From Enterobacteriaceae bacterium UBA5654 (GTDB lineage: Bacteria > Pseudomonadota > Gammaproteobacteria > Enterobacterales > Enterobacteriaceae), in contig DIJC01000020.1 of assembly GCA_002421005.1 (NCBI GenBank), forward strand, positions 207,038-271,037: a stretch of 64,000 nucleotides of DNA, read 5' to 3'. The number at the start of each line of letters is the position of its first letter. The stretch's first letter is position 1. The position numbers and the translations under genes are program-made. Below the pieces are notes generated by a model that had not been told where the DNA came from, made no database searches, and saw nothing but the letters and a program-made list of their open reading frames with translations. Positions 44,575 to 53,288 of the stretch are shown here, in pieces.

Positions 44575-45290
44575 CACGCCATCTCCGGCTCAGGGTACCA
44601 ATCCGCTGCCCGACACTCGTCGTCGAGGCGAGAAAACTCATGCGCAGTGATGGGCATAAAGCAAACTTCATCCCCGGCCTGAAACAAAAATGGCCTTTGC
44701 CGCAGCGCATCAAATGTACGCCAGGGGGTGCGACCAATAAGGTGCCAGCCGCTGGGACCCGCCACCGAGCTGATTGCCGTCTGCTGGCCGCCGATATTGA
44801 TACTGGAAGCGGGCGTCATCGCACGCGGCGACGCCCGACGCGGGGTATGCAACATTTCTGGCAGGCCGCCGAGATAGGCGAATCCCGGCATAAAGCCCAC
44901 CATGTAAACCCGATAGCGCGCGGTACTGTGTAAATCAATCACCTGCTCCCGGCTTAGGCCGTGCCCCTGCGCCAGCGCAGACAAATCTTCGCCATAATCG
45001 CCGCCATAGCACACCGGCACACGCCAGCGGCGGCGCACTGAATGCATCGCAGGGGGCTGGTTCATCAAGAGAGTCACTTGCCCGCAAAGCTCGCTACAGG
45101 TGAGCATTAAGGGGTCAAACACAACGGTCAGAGAGCGATAGGTGGGAATAATTTCGCTCACACCGGTCGTACCGTTCAGCGCAGCCGCAAGCGCCAGCAC
45201 CCGGGCATTCAACTGGTCGTCGATGCTATCGCCGAATTCAACTAATAGCGCCTGTTCGCCCACGGCGATTAAACGTGGATAGCCGTTCAC
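44574..45290 (-). CDS. pxpB: 5-oxoprolinase subunit PxpB (allophanate hydrolase subunit 1-like)
   Basis: A 238-residue KipI/PxpB-family protein: ALLVEFGDSID, then VPVCYGGDYGEDL, YMVGFMPGFAYLGGLP and TPRRASPR, all typical blocks. It starts with GTG overlapping the stop of the ABC ATPase gene (GTGA), so transport and enzyme genes are translated in series. It forms a complex with PxpC. Confidence 0.9.
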   Translation of the reverse strand: MNGYPRLIAVGEQALLVEFGDSIDDQLNARVLALAAALNGTTGVSEIIPTYRSLTVVFDPLMLTCSELCGQVTLLMNQPPAMHSVRRRWRVPVCYGGDYGEDLSALAQGHGLSREQVIDLHSTARYRVYMVGFMPGFAYLGGLPEMLHTPRRASPRAMTPASSINIGGQQTAISSVAGPSGWHLIGRTPWRTFDALRQRPFLFQAGDEVCFMPITAHEFSRLDDECRAADWYPEPEMA

Positions 45291-46288
45291 GCAGACTCCC
45301 TGAAAGACATCGCCAGTTCCGGCTGAAAGCCAAAGCTGATGATCTGACCGGAAATACGCTCTTCGGGTGGTAGATCGACCGGCGCGTAAGCCACTACCAT
45401 CTGCCCCTGATACTCAATCAATAACTTCCAGTGCAGGCCGCAAAAGGTCGCCATCATAATGTTGCCCTTGTAGCGCCTGGACGCCTTCTCGCTGGCGCGG
45501 CCAACCAGCATATGCTCGGGCCGAATGCCCAGCATTCCGTCGTGCTCGCCGGGGATGAAATTACACTCGCCGAGAAAGCCGGCGACAAAACGGCTATCCG
45601 GCTGACGATAAAGGGTCTGCGGAGAACCATCACCAACAATCTCCCCCTTATCCATAATGATTATCCGATCGGAGAGATTCATCGCTTCTTCCTGATCGTG
45701 GGTGACAAACACCACCGTCAGCCCCAGCTCCTGATGCAGTTGTTTAATCTGGATCTGAATCGACTGGCGCAAATTTTTATCCAGTGCGCCAAGCGGTTCA
45801 TCCATCAGCAAAATATCCGGATTGAAGACCAGCGCCCTGGCCAATGCGGCGCGCTGTTGCTGACCGCCAGAGAGCTCTCCGGGCAGGCGTTTGCGAAACG
45901 TTTCCAGACTCACCAGCGCCAGCGCCTCACCGACCCGCCGTTCAATATCAACCTTCGCCAGGCGGCGCATACGCAATGGAAAGGCGACGTTCTCAAATAC
46001 CGACATATGCGGGAAAAGGGCATAGTTCTGGAATACCATGCCGATATTGCGGTCAGAAATGGGTTCGCGAGTCACGTCCTTACCGGCAATCTGTACGCTG
46101 CCGCCATCAGGGCGCTCAAACCCGGCAATCACTTTCAGCAGCGTCGTTTTTCCGGAGCCGGAAGCGCCCAGCAGCGTACAGAACTCGCCGCGTGCCACCT
46201 GAAGATCGATGTGCGGCAGCGCTACCGTTGAACCGTAGGTTTTGCGAATGGCGTTAAGATTGACATCTTTACCCTGCATTTGACGCAT
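45287..46288 (-). CDS. PotA-type ABC transporter ATPase
   Basis: A 333-residue ATPase of the spermidine/putrescine (PotA) family. It has Walker A LGASGSGKTTLL, signature ELSGGQQQR, Walker B ILLMDEPLGALD and switch histidine FVTHDQEEA; a TOBE domain follows from about residue 245. The frame opens at 46300, but GGAGG seven bases before the ATG at 46288 fixes the start, inside the end of the permease gene. The substrate is set by the binding protein (48064-49113). Confidence 0.9.
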   Translation of the reverse strand: MRQMQGKDVNLNAIRKTYGSTVALPHIDLQVARGEFCTLLGASGSGKTTLLKVIAGFERPDGGSVQIAGKDVTREPISDRNIGMVFQNYALFPHMSVFENVAFPLRMRRLAKVDIERRVGEALALVSLETFRKRLPGELSGGQQQRAALARALVFNPDILLMDEPLGALDKNLRQSIQIQIKQLHQELGLTVVFVTHDQEEAMNLSDRIIIMDKGEIVGDGSPQTLYRQPDSRFVAGFLGECNFIPGEHDGMLGIRPEHMLVGRASEKASRRYKGNIMMATFCGLHWKLLIEYQGQMVVAYAPVDLPPEERISGQIISFGFQPELAMSFRESA

Positions 46289-47978
46289 GTTTGCCTCCAT
46301 TACGTTTTATCAGGCTCTGCAAAATCAGGATCCCCGCCGTCGCCGCGATCAGTACGCAGGAAGCCGAAATCACCGTCGGGTCAAAATCGAATGCCAGTCC
46401 TTCATACATGAGTTTTGGCAGGGTTCGATTACGGATAGTGGTAAGGAATAGCGACATCACAACGTCGTCAAATGAGGTTACGAAAGCAAACACCGCCCCG
46501 CCGATCATGCCGGGGAGCAGAATCGGCAACATAATCCGGCGGAACATCTGCCAGGGACTGGCTCCGAGGCTATAGGCCGCCAGCTCAAGGCTGGGATCGA
46601 ATCCTTTGAGCGCCGCACGTAACGTAATAAAGGTATAAGGGGTGGCCAGAACGGTATGGCCGAGGATCAGCGCCACCGAATTGTTGATCAATCCTAAAGG
46701 TCCGCACAGATAATAAAGCGAGACCGCAGTAATAATGGCGGGCACCGACATGGGAATGATAAACAGCGTCTCTAACCAGCTTTTGCGCGGCGAACGAAGT
46801 TTATGGATCCCCATCGCGGCGGTCGCTCCCAGCACCATCGACAGAATGGTGACGATCAGCCCAATCCGCACGCTCTCGCCCAGCGCCAGCATCCATTTAC
46901 GGTCGGTAAAAAAGTTAACATACCAGCGCACGCCGTATTCAGCAGGAGGGAAAGTAGGGAAGCTGGCGGTGCCGAAGCTCATCGGGATGACGACAACAAT
47001 CGGCAGGATAAGAAATAGCGCCACCAGCACGCCTGCACCTGCGCTGATACGACCGCCGCCGCTGCGCTGCGTCACGACAACCGACTGGCTGCCTTTACCG
47101 CTGGAGCCTCCCATCAACTTATCAAGACCAAACAGGCGATTAAACAGCCATAGCGCGACCAGCGTGGTGATCAGCAATACGCAGGCCAGCGCGGCGGCGA
47201 TGCCCCAGTTCAGCTCGTCGGTAATATTGTGCGAAATAAGCTCCGCAACCATGCGCTGTGCCGGTCCGCCCATCAGCGACGGCGTGATGTAGTAACCGAC
47301 TGCGTTCATAAATACGATGACCGCGCCAGCAACAACGCCAGGACGCGTCAGCGGCAGGATGATGCGGGTAAATACGCTTAGCGAATCTGCGCCTAAACTT
47401 TGCGCCGCCTGCAGCAATGAGCTGTCCAGGGAACGGAATGAGGCGTAAAGCGGCAGCACGACGAAGGGCATCAGAACATGAACCATGCCAATAAGCACGC
47501 CGGTAAAGTTATAGAGAAATGCCACCGGCTGCGAAGTGATTTGCAGGGTCATCAACAGATTATTAAGTGGGCCGTTTTGCTGCAGCAGCGCGATCCACGC
47601 CGAGGTGCGCACCAGGGCGCTGGACCAGAACGGTAGCAGAACGGCGAAGAAAAGCAGCTTCGCCATCGCTGGTCGCACCGAGGCCATCAGCCAGGCCAGA
47701 GGGTAGCTCATCACAATGCAACCGACCGTCACCGCCACCGCGATAACAAAGGTGTTTTCCAGCACAATGCGATAAATAGGGGTATCCCACAGGTGGAGAT
47801 AGTTTTCGAGGCTAAAGTTCCCCTGCACCAAGAAACCTTGTTTAAGCAGTCCGGCAATCGGCCAGACAAAAAACAGCAGTAAAAAAAGCAGCAACGGTAG
47901 CGTCGCCACGAGGGACAGCCCGGGCCATCGGATCCGCCGGGATGGGGTAAGGTTGTCGGTCAATATCGTTGCCACCAT
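46269..47978 (-). CDS. ABC transporter permease, PotB-PotC-type fusion
   Basis: A 569-residue permease in which two six-helix domains are joined. Each carries an EAA loop: LLQAAQSLGADSLSVFTRI in the first half and LELAAYSLGASPWQMFRRI in the second. The usual PotB and PotC subunits are thus one chain, as also seen in some iron and opine importers. GGAG lies 8 bases before the ATG. It is followed by an overlapping ATPase gene. Confidence 0.9.
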   Translation of the reverse strand: MVATILTDNLTPSRRIRWPGLSLVATLPLLLFLLLFFVWPIAGLLKQGFLVQGNFSLENYLHLWDTPIYRIVLENTFVIAVAVTVGCIVMSYPLAWLMASVRPAMAKLLFFAVLLPFWSSALVRTSAWIALLQQNGPLNNLLMTLQITSQPVAFLYNFTGVLIGMVHVLMPFVVLPLYASFRSLDSSLLQAAQSLGADSLSVFTRIILPLTRPGVVAGAVIVFMNAVGYYITPSLMGGPAQRMVAELISHNITDELNWGIAAALACVLLITTLVALWLFNRLFGLDKLMGGSSGKGSQSVVVTQRSGGGRISAGAGVLVALFLILPIVVVIPMSFGTASFPTFPPAEYGVRWYVNFFTDRKWMLALGESVRIGLIVTILSMVLGATAAMGIHKLRSPRKSWLETLFIIPMSVPAIITAVSLYYLCGPLGLINNSVALILGHTVLATPYTFITLRAALKGFDPSLELAAYSLGASPWQMFRRIMLPILLPGMIGGAVFAFVTSFDDVVMSLFLTTIRNRTLPKLMYEGLAFDFDPTVISASCVLIAATAGILILQSLIKRNGGKHASNAG

Positions 47979-48063
47979 AACACACTCCGTTCTGGACGAG
48001 GCACCGTCGGAGATATCCCGTCCATCCAGTTACTCACTGAATCAACTTATGTTTCGCACGTCT

Positions 48064-49113
48064 TTATTGCGCCCGCACCTGGTTGTAGCGCTCAATGATG
48101 GCCGGGCCATTTTTGTCCCACCATCCGGCATCCATAAACAGGGTGTGCTGCAACCGTTCCGGGGTGGACGGCAAACGTTCCTGACGCGCTTTATCGATAT
48201 ACTGCATCGCCTCACTGGTGGTCGGGCCATAGGCGATGTACTTACTGAACTCCGCCTGATGCTGCGGCGAAATAATGTAGTTGAGCAGCTTCAGCGCCGC
48301 GTCCCGGTTGTGCGCCCCTTTGACCAGCGCGAAATAACCGACCTGAGCGACGGAGTCATCCCAGGACATTTTGATCGGTACGCCGGAGTCAATGCCCGAC
48401 TGGAAGCGACCGTTCCAGCCCAAAGCCATCACTACTTCACCGCTGGAGAGCGCCTGCACCGGTTCCGCGCCGCTCTTCCACCATTTCGCTACGTAAGGTT
48501 TGATTTTCTTAATCTGGTTCATCGCCCGGTCGACCCCTTCCGGGGTACTGAGCGTTTTATAGACATCTTCCGGCTTGACACCGTCGGCAATGAGCGCGGC
48601 TTCGATAACTGTGGCTGGTTCGTCCTGCAGGGTGCGTTTACCGGGGAATTTCTTCACATCCCAAAAATCAGCAAAGGTTTTCGGCTGCGGTTTGCCATCC
48701 GGGAAGGCCTTGCCAGAGAAGCCTATCAGGGTGGAGAAAATCTCTGAGGGAACGCCGTAATCGTTGCGCGCGCCGGGGATCACATGCTGTTGATTCACCA
48801 TTTCCGGGGTGATCTTTTCAAATACCCCCAGCTTAATGCCGCGGGCCAGGCGCGAGCTATTTTCCGTCACCACGTCCCATGACACGGTATTAGTATCCTG
48901 CATGGCTTTCAGTTTGCTGACCTGCGGATCGGTATCTTCCACGACATCAATACCGGTTTCTTTATTAAAGGGTTTCAGCCAGGCTTCGCGGATCGCGTCC
49001 TGATAGGCTCCGCCCCAACTGGCAAAATAGAGCTCATCCGCGCTGGCGGACAGGCTATAGCTCATGGTCAACAGGCCCAATGTCAGACAGCCTGCTTTAA
49101 TTGATGGTTTCAT
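48064..49113 (-). CDS. ABC transporter periplasmic binding protein (PotD/PotF type)
   Basis: A 349-residue extracellular solute-binding protein. The signal peptide ends SLSASA before DELYFASWGGAYQDAI, the standard opening of the PotD-like family. The mature part has WDVVTENSSRLARG, YGVPSEIFSTLIGF and a WWKSGAEPVQALSSGEV lobe. The family takes polyamines, amino acids and opine-like compounds, so a charged amino-acid derivative is likely. It is first in the minus-strand operon and so is probably made in the greatest amount. Confidence 0.9.
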   Translation of the reverse strand: MKPSIKAGCLTLGLLTMSYSLSASADELYFASWGGAYQDAIREAWLKPFNKETGIDVVEDTDPQVSKLKAMQDTNTVSWDVVTENSSRLARGIKLGVFEKITPEMVNQQHVIPGARNDYGVPSEIFSTLIGFSGKAFPDGKPQPKTFADFWDVKKFPGKRTLQDEPATVIEAALIADGVKPEDVYKTLSTPEGVDRAMNQIKKIKPYVAKWWKSGAEPVQALSSGEVVMALGWNGRFQSGIDSGVPIKMSWDDSVAQVGYFALVKGAHNRDAALKLLNYIISPQHQAEFSKYIAYGPTTSEAMQYIDKARQERLPSTPERLQHTLFMDAGWWDKNGPAIIERYNQVRAQ

Positions 49114-49208
49114 CTGCTCACTCTCTCCTGGTTAAACATTCGCTTATCGGCGCATTCGCCTGCGGTGTCATGATGGCTTTTACCCTTTGGCATTCTCATT
49201 GCATGCAT

Positions 49209-49220
49209 TTGGTATACCAA
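49209..49220. promoter_or_regulatory. Palindromic operator in the divergent promoter region
   Basis: TTGGTATACCAA is a perfect 12-bp palindrome with the GT-N3-AC spacing typical of FadR-subfamily (GntR/FCD) sites. It lies 19 bases upstream of pxpA and about 96 bases upstream of the binding-protein start, between the two operons. It is the best candidate for the site of the cluster's GntR protein. The core was not seen at other gaps in the cluster. Confidence 0.65.
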
Positions 49221-49238
49221 GTGTATCGAGGAGCAATC

Positions 49239-50015
49239 ATGCAAGAAGTGGACCTGAATTCAGATCTGGGTGAAAGTTTTGGTCAATTCAGCGTTGGCGA
49301 CGATGAAGCCATGCTGGATCTGGTGACTTCAGCCAACGTCGCCTGCGGTTTTCACGCCGGGGATGCGCTGGTGATGCACCGCACCATCGCCCACGCCAGA
49401 GCGCGCGGGCTGGACGTCGGTGCCCATCCAGGGTTCCTTGACCTGTGGGGCTTCGGCAGGCGCTACATTATCGGCGACAGCCCGGCGGACATCGGCAAAA
49501 TTGTGGTGTATCAACTGGGTGCCATGCAGACCGTGGCGCGGGTCTGCGGCCACGCAATGACTCACGTCAAGCTACACGGCGCGATGGCTACCCAGGCCTT
49601 CACCGACGATGCTTTATCTGAGGCCATCGTCAGCGCCATTCTCGCCGTGGACCGCCAACTCGTGCTGGTCACCACGCCGCGTAATGCGACAGAACGCGCG
49701 GCGCGCAAAGCCGGGCTGCGCGTCGCCTGCGAAGTGTTCGCCGACCGCAGCTACGGTGAAAACGGACTCACCCTGGCGCGCCATCTCCCGGATGCCATCA
49801 TTCACGACCCCGAACGTGCTGCCAGCCGTGCGCTACAAATGATTGAAGAACAAGCAATTCGTACCATTAGCGGCGTCAAAATCCCGATGCCCGTTCACAC
49901 CATTTGCGTTCACGGCGATAACCCGCAGGGCGTGGCTATTGCACGCGCGCTGCGCGAACGTCTGACCGCCGCTGGTGTCGTCATTCGCCCGCTTAGCCAG
50001 TTGGCTCATCTGTGA
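49239..50015 (+). CDS. pxpA: 5-oxoprolinase subunit PxpA (LamB/YcsF family)
   Basis: A 258-residue protein of the LamB/YcsF family. Hallmarks are VDLNSDLGESFG, ANVACGFHAGD, GAHPGFLDLWGFGRR, HVKLHGA and ICVHGDNPQG near the end. It is the ATP-using partner that opens 5-oxoproline with PxpBC. An open frame starts at 49101, but AGGAG before the ATG at 49239 and the family start decide. It is unusual in being split from pxpBC onto the opposite operon. Confidence 0.92.
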   Translation: MQEVDLNSDLGESFGQFSVGDDEAMLDLVTSANVACGFHAGDALVMHRTIAHARARGLDVGAHPGFLDLWGFGRRYIIGDSPADIGKIVVYQLGAMQTVARVCGHAMTHVKLHGAMATQAFTDDALSEAIVSAILAVDRQLVLVTTPRNATERAARKAGLRVACEVFADRSYGENGLTLARHLPDAIIHDPERAASRALQMIEEQAIRTISGVKIPMPVHTICVHGDNPQGVAIARALRERLTAAGVVIRPLSQLAHL

Positions 50016-50148
50016 GCCGTTGCCACATGAATGAACAAATAACGCTCACTCATTGTGCACATTTGCACCATCGACAGGCAGCCGTCGGTCGTGAAAAACA
50101 AAACCATCGTCATGCCGCCGTGGTGTGACCTGTAAAGGAGAGAAAGAG

Positions 50149-51072
50149 ATGAAAGACAGGATTGAATGCCGTGAAAGACTGCGCGGAATTTTCAATATCA
50201 CCGTGACCCCTTTTACCGCACAGGGTGAGATTGATTACGCCGGACTGACCGCCAATATTGAGCGCGTCATTGGCCTCGGCTATGACGGCATCCTGATTGG
50301 CGGAACCTATGGCGAATTCCCTGCGCTGAACCCTGAAGAGCGAGCGTCAATTTTCCGCCATGTGATGCAGGTGGTCGGCGATCGCGTTCCGGTGATGTTG
50401 TGTAGCGCAGGTTCAGATGCGCGGGTAGTTCGCGAACTGACCGCGCTGGCAGGTGACCTCGGTGGCCTGCCGATGGTCACGCCGCCTTTTGTTTCGGAAG
50501 TCACCGACGCGCAAATCGTGAGCTTCTTCCGGGAAATGGCACCGTTATCTAAGACCGGGATTCTGGTCTACAACGCGCCGGGCATTGGCATTACTCTTCC
50601 CCCTGTGCTTCTGGAGCAGCTGGCGGGTATCCCGGAGGTCGTGGGCATCAAGCAGGGCGACCTGAGTCCAACTGTTATTGACCAAATTGCCAATCGGTTG
50701 TCCGGCCGTCTGCGTCTGTTCTGCGCCTCAGATCTGGCGTTTTTAGGCCCAATGATGTGCGGTTTTGATGGGATCAGCACCACCAACAGCGGTGCGCTGC
50801 CTGAACTGGTACTGGCCAGTTTCCGGGCGCTGGAGCGAGGCGATGCCATCGCCGCCAGAGAGTTGCACCGCCTGTGGTACGGCTTCCGTGCCCTCGCGCG
50901 TCGCCATGGTCAGCCGCAACTGGTGAAGGCAGCGATGAATCTGCGCGGCTTTAACGGCGGACATGTACGTTCACCGCTGATCGATATCACCCCCGAGGTG
51001 ATTGCCGAAACTCAGGCGGAGCTTCTGCGACTTGCCGCCGATGCGCGCAGCGGCGTCACGCTACCGGCCTGA
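50149..51072 (+). CDS. DHDPS/NAL-family lyase with intact Tyr/Lys (paralogue 2)
   Basis: A 307-residue TIM-barrel aldolase. The catalytic tyrosine is in YNAP (141-144), the Schiff-base lysine is K168 in VVGIKQGD, and the first motif reads GTYGE (52-56). It has what the other family member of this cluster lacks, so it is probably the true aldolase acting on a pyruvate-type substrate. An earlier GTG (50125) is open, but AAAGGAGA precedes the ATG at 50149. It sits between pxpA and the aminotransferase. Confidence 0.88.
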   Translation: MKDRIECRERLRGIFNITVTPFTAQGEIDYAGLTANIERVIGLGYDGILIGGTYGEFPALNPEERASIFRHVMQVVGDRVPVMLCSAGSDARVVRELTALAGDLGGLPMVTPPFVSEVTDAQIVSFFREMAPLSKTGILVYNAPGIGITLPPVLLEQLAGIPEVVGIKQGDLSPTVIDQIANRLSGRLRLFCASDLAFLGPMMCGFDGISTTNSGALPELVLASFRALERGDAIAARELHRLWYGFRALARRHGQPQLVKAAMNLRGFNGGHVRSPLIDITPEVIAETQAELLRLAADARSGVTLPA

Positions 51073-51134
51073 ATCCCCTGAGACAAACGAATACGCCGCT
51101 CGATTGCATGCGGCGTCTAACCAAAGAGAGCACT

Positions 51135-52388
51135 ATGTCAGCACAATTTCTCGCGCCGCGTATGCGGCGAGTTCGCCCGTCGCCGACGGCCGCTATCGCC
51201 GACCGGGTCCGCGCCCTGCAGCAGCAGGGAATCGACATTATTAGTCTTGGCCTCGGTGAGCTGGACTTTGCTACGCCTGCGGCGATTGGCCAGGCGGGTA
51301 TTGATGCTATCCGTCAGGATGAAACAAAGTACACTGCGGTCGGCGGCACCGTCGCCCTAAAAGCCGCCATTATTAATAAATTCAGCCACGACAACGACCT
51401 GCATTTCACCGCCCAGGAGGTTATTGCTGGCACGGGAGCTAAGCAACTGATCTTTAATGCACTACAGGCCACGCTGAGCAGCGGCCTGGAAGCCATTATT
51501 CCCGCACCTTACTGGGTTTCTTATCCCGATATGGTGGCACTGGCGGATGGTGAATCCGTCATCGTGGCAACTCAGGAACAAGCAGGCTGGAAACTCACAC
51601 CGCAATCCCTGGCCGCAGCCATTACTCCGCGTACCCGCTGGCTTATTCTCAACTCGCCATCCAACCCAACGGGTGCGCTGTACAGTCGCGAGGAGCTGCA
51701 GGCGCTGGCAGAAATACTACTGGCCGCACCACAGGTACTGATTCTGGCGGACGATATTTATGAGGCGCTGCGATACGACGGCGCACTTTTCTGTACCCTG
51801 GCTCAGGCTGCCCCAGCGTTGCGGGAGCGTATCCTGACGGTGAACGGGTTCTCAAAAGGTTTTTCCATGACCGGCTGGCGTTTAGGCTATGCCGCCGGGC
51901 CTGAATGGTTAATTTCCGCAATGACCACGCTTCAGTCACAAAGCACCTCCAACCCTTGCTCACTCGCGCAGGCGGCGGGTGTTGCCGCGCTGACCCAACC
52001 CGCCGATTTTCTGCCGCAGTGGCTGGCTACCCTCGTCAGGCGCCGCGATCGGGTGATGGCGATGATAGACCAGGTCGATGGGTTAAGCGCTACGGCACCG
52101 CAGGCCGCGTTTTATATCTTCGCAAATTGTTCCGGCCTTATCGGTAAATCAACCCCCACGGGTGTTCAGCTCAGGGACGACATTGCGGTTGCCGATTACC
52201 TGTTAACCGAAGCTCATGTTGCCACTCTACCCGGAACGGCGTTTGGTACACCGGGGTATCTGCGTCTGGCTTATGCGCTGGATGATGCCCTGCTGGAATC
52301 AGCCTGTCAGAAAATCGCAAACGCCTGCGGGGAACTTTGCCCGACGTTGACAGAACATGAAAGCGTTGGAGAGGCTGTTCTGAGGTAA
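51135..52388 (+). CDS. PLP-dependent aminotransferase, class I (aspartate-type)
   Basis: A 417-residue fold-type I aminotransferase. Family blocks are ISLGLGELDF, the Asn in LNSPSNPTGALY, the Asp-Tyr pair in LADDIYEAL, the PLP lysine in NGFSKGFSMTGWRLGY, and a C-terminal arginine region (PGYLRLAYALDD). It likely converts an amino acid released by the other enzymes to its 2-oxo acid. The start is at ATG 51135 with AAAGAGAG upstream; the frame opens at 51108. Confidence 0.9.
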   Translation: MSAQFLAPRMRRVRPSPTAAIADRVRALQQQGIDIISLGLGELDFATPAAIGQAGIDAIRQDETKYTAVGGTVALKAAIINKFSHDNDLHFTAQEVIAGTGAKQLIFNALQATLSSGLEAIIPAPYWVSYPDMVALADGESVIVATQEQAGWKLTPQSLAAAITPRTRWLILNSPSNPTGALYSREELQALAEILLAAPQVLILADDIYEALRYDGALFCTLAQAAPALRERILTVNGFSKGFSMTGWRLGYAAGPEWLISAMTTLQSQSTSNPCSLAQAAGVAALTQPADFLPQWLATLVRRRDRVMAMIDQVDGLSATAPQAAFYIFANCSGLIGKSTPTGVQLRDDIAVADYLLTEAHVATLPGTAFGTPGYLRLAYALDDALLESACQKIANACGELCPTLTEHESVGEAVLR

Positions 52389-52809
52389 TACCTAATCATC
52401 TTACTTCAGCCAATTCATACAAACCGCCTTCATGAAGTGAACCCTGAAAGTTGGACATCCAACGATTAGGGGTTTTGCGTTTCAATGAGACCGCAATCTG
52501 TAGAATGTTGGTTCAATCTGCTAAATGTTGATTTAAAACCGGATGGTGCTGGTTCGGTTTTTTATAATAATTCCTCAAAAAAAACAGTTGCCTGTGTCCT
52601 GTGAACATCAAGGCAACTGAAGCAGCACTTTTCACTTATATAGAAGCATTGAGTCAGTTTCATCAGCGATGCAGTCTGCGCCCGTTTTCTGACGTCAAAC
52701 CTGTTATCTAAGGTTTTAATTATCTTTTTAAGGCTGACGTAGCCGTTATTCCTGCCCCACATTTGTGCTAATGTCATTTGCTTCTGAATTCGTCAAAAGG
52801 ACTTACCCG
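52389..52809. other. AT-rich gap after the pxp cluster
   Basis: No convincing gene. A possible weak terminator (AAAACCG...CGGTTTTTT, 52535-52565) follows the aminotransferase. Around 52435-52465, GTGAACCCTGAAAGTTGGAC recalls the ends of IS3-type elements, but no transposase is present. A 71-codon minus-strand frame (52562-52777) lacks a ribosome site and family features. Composition is lower in GC than both flanks, suggesting an old insertion boundary. Confidence 0.5.
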
Positions 52810-53235
52810 GTGATCTCCACTCTGACAGAACTCCAACAACGTTATCCGCAGGCGCACGTTTGGGCGTTTGGTGACTCCGCTGAAATGGCGGATGAACTGG
52901 CGCAACTGGTCATTGCCGGTCATAAAACCGCGTCCTGTTCCTCTTATGAGGCTTATCAGTTACCCGACGGAAAGGCTGGGGTCGGTGATTTTCATATTGT
53001 GCTGGATGGTCGGGGGGAGCCTGCCTGCGTGATCAGAACCACCCGCCTGACGCTGATCCGCTTTAACGAGGTGTCGCCGGAACAGGCCGCGCGCGAAGGC
53101 GAGGGCGATAAAAGCCTGGGCTACTGGCGGCAGGCGCATCAGGAATTTTTTGAACGTGCTGGCTGTTTTAGCGAAGAGATGGAACTGGTTTTTGAGGAAT
53201 TCATGCTGGTGGAGCCTCGCCACGCGAAGGGCTGA
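52810..53235 (+). CDS. ASCH-domain protein
   Basis: A 141-residue protein with the ASCH (PUA-like) fold. Typical blocks are VWAFGDSAEMADELAQLV, GHKTASCSSYEAY, VIRTTRL and DKSLGYWRQAHQEFF. ASCH proteins are thought to bind RNA or modified nucleosides; a few hydrolyse acetylcytidine, but this longer subgroup is undefined. The frame opens at 52765, but AAAGGA lies 8 bases before the GTG at 52810, and family alignment begins there (ISTLTELQQRYP). Confidence 0.82.
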   Translation: MISTLTELQQRYPQAHVWAFGDSAEMADELAQLVIAGHKTASCSSYEAYQLPDGKAGVGDFHIVLDGRGEPACVIRTTRLTLIRFNEVSPEQAAREGEGDKSLGYWRQAHQEFFERAGCFSEEMELVFEEFMLVEPRHAKG

Positions 53236-53260
53236 TTTAGCCAACGTCAGCGCATAAAAA

Positions 53261-53278
53261 AGCCCGGCGCACCGGGCT
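53261..53278. terminator. Terminator between convergent genes
   Basis: AGCCCGG and CCGGGCT form a 7-bp stem with a 4-base loop. Read on the minus strand, TTTTTTATG follows, so it serves chiefly the AI-2E family gene, ending 11 bases after its stop. Confidence 0.85.
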
Positions 53279-53288
53279 GATTAGCTGA

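Noticed and set aside
52435..52465. IS3-type insertion sequence end
   Set aside because: Only one end-like motif is seen, without transposase or a matching inverted end, so no mobile element is called.
52562..52777. 71-codon minus-strand frame upstream of the ASCH gene
   Set aside because: No ribosome site, odd Cys/Lys-rich composition, and its start region overlaps the ASCH leader.
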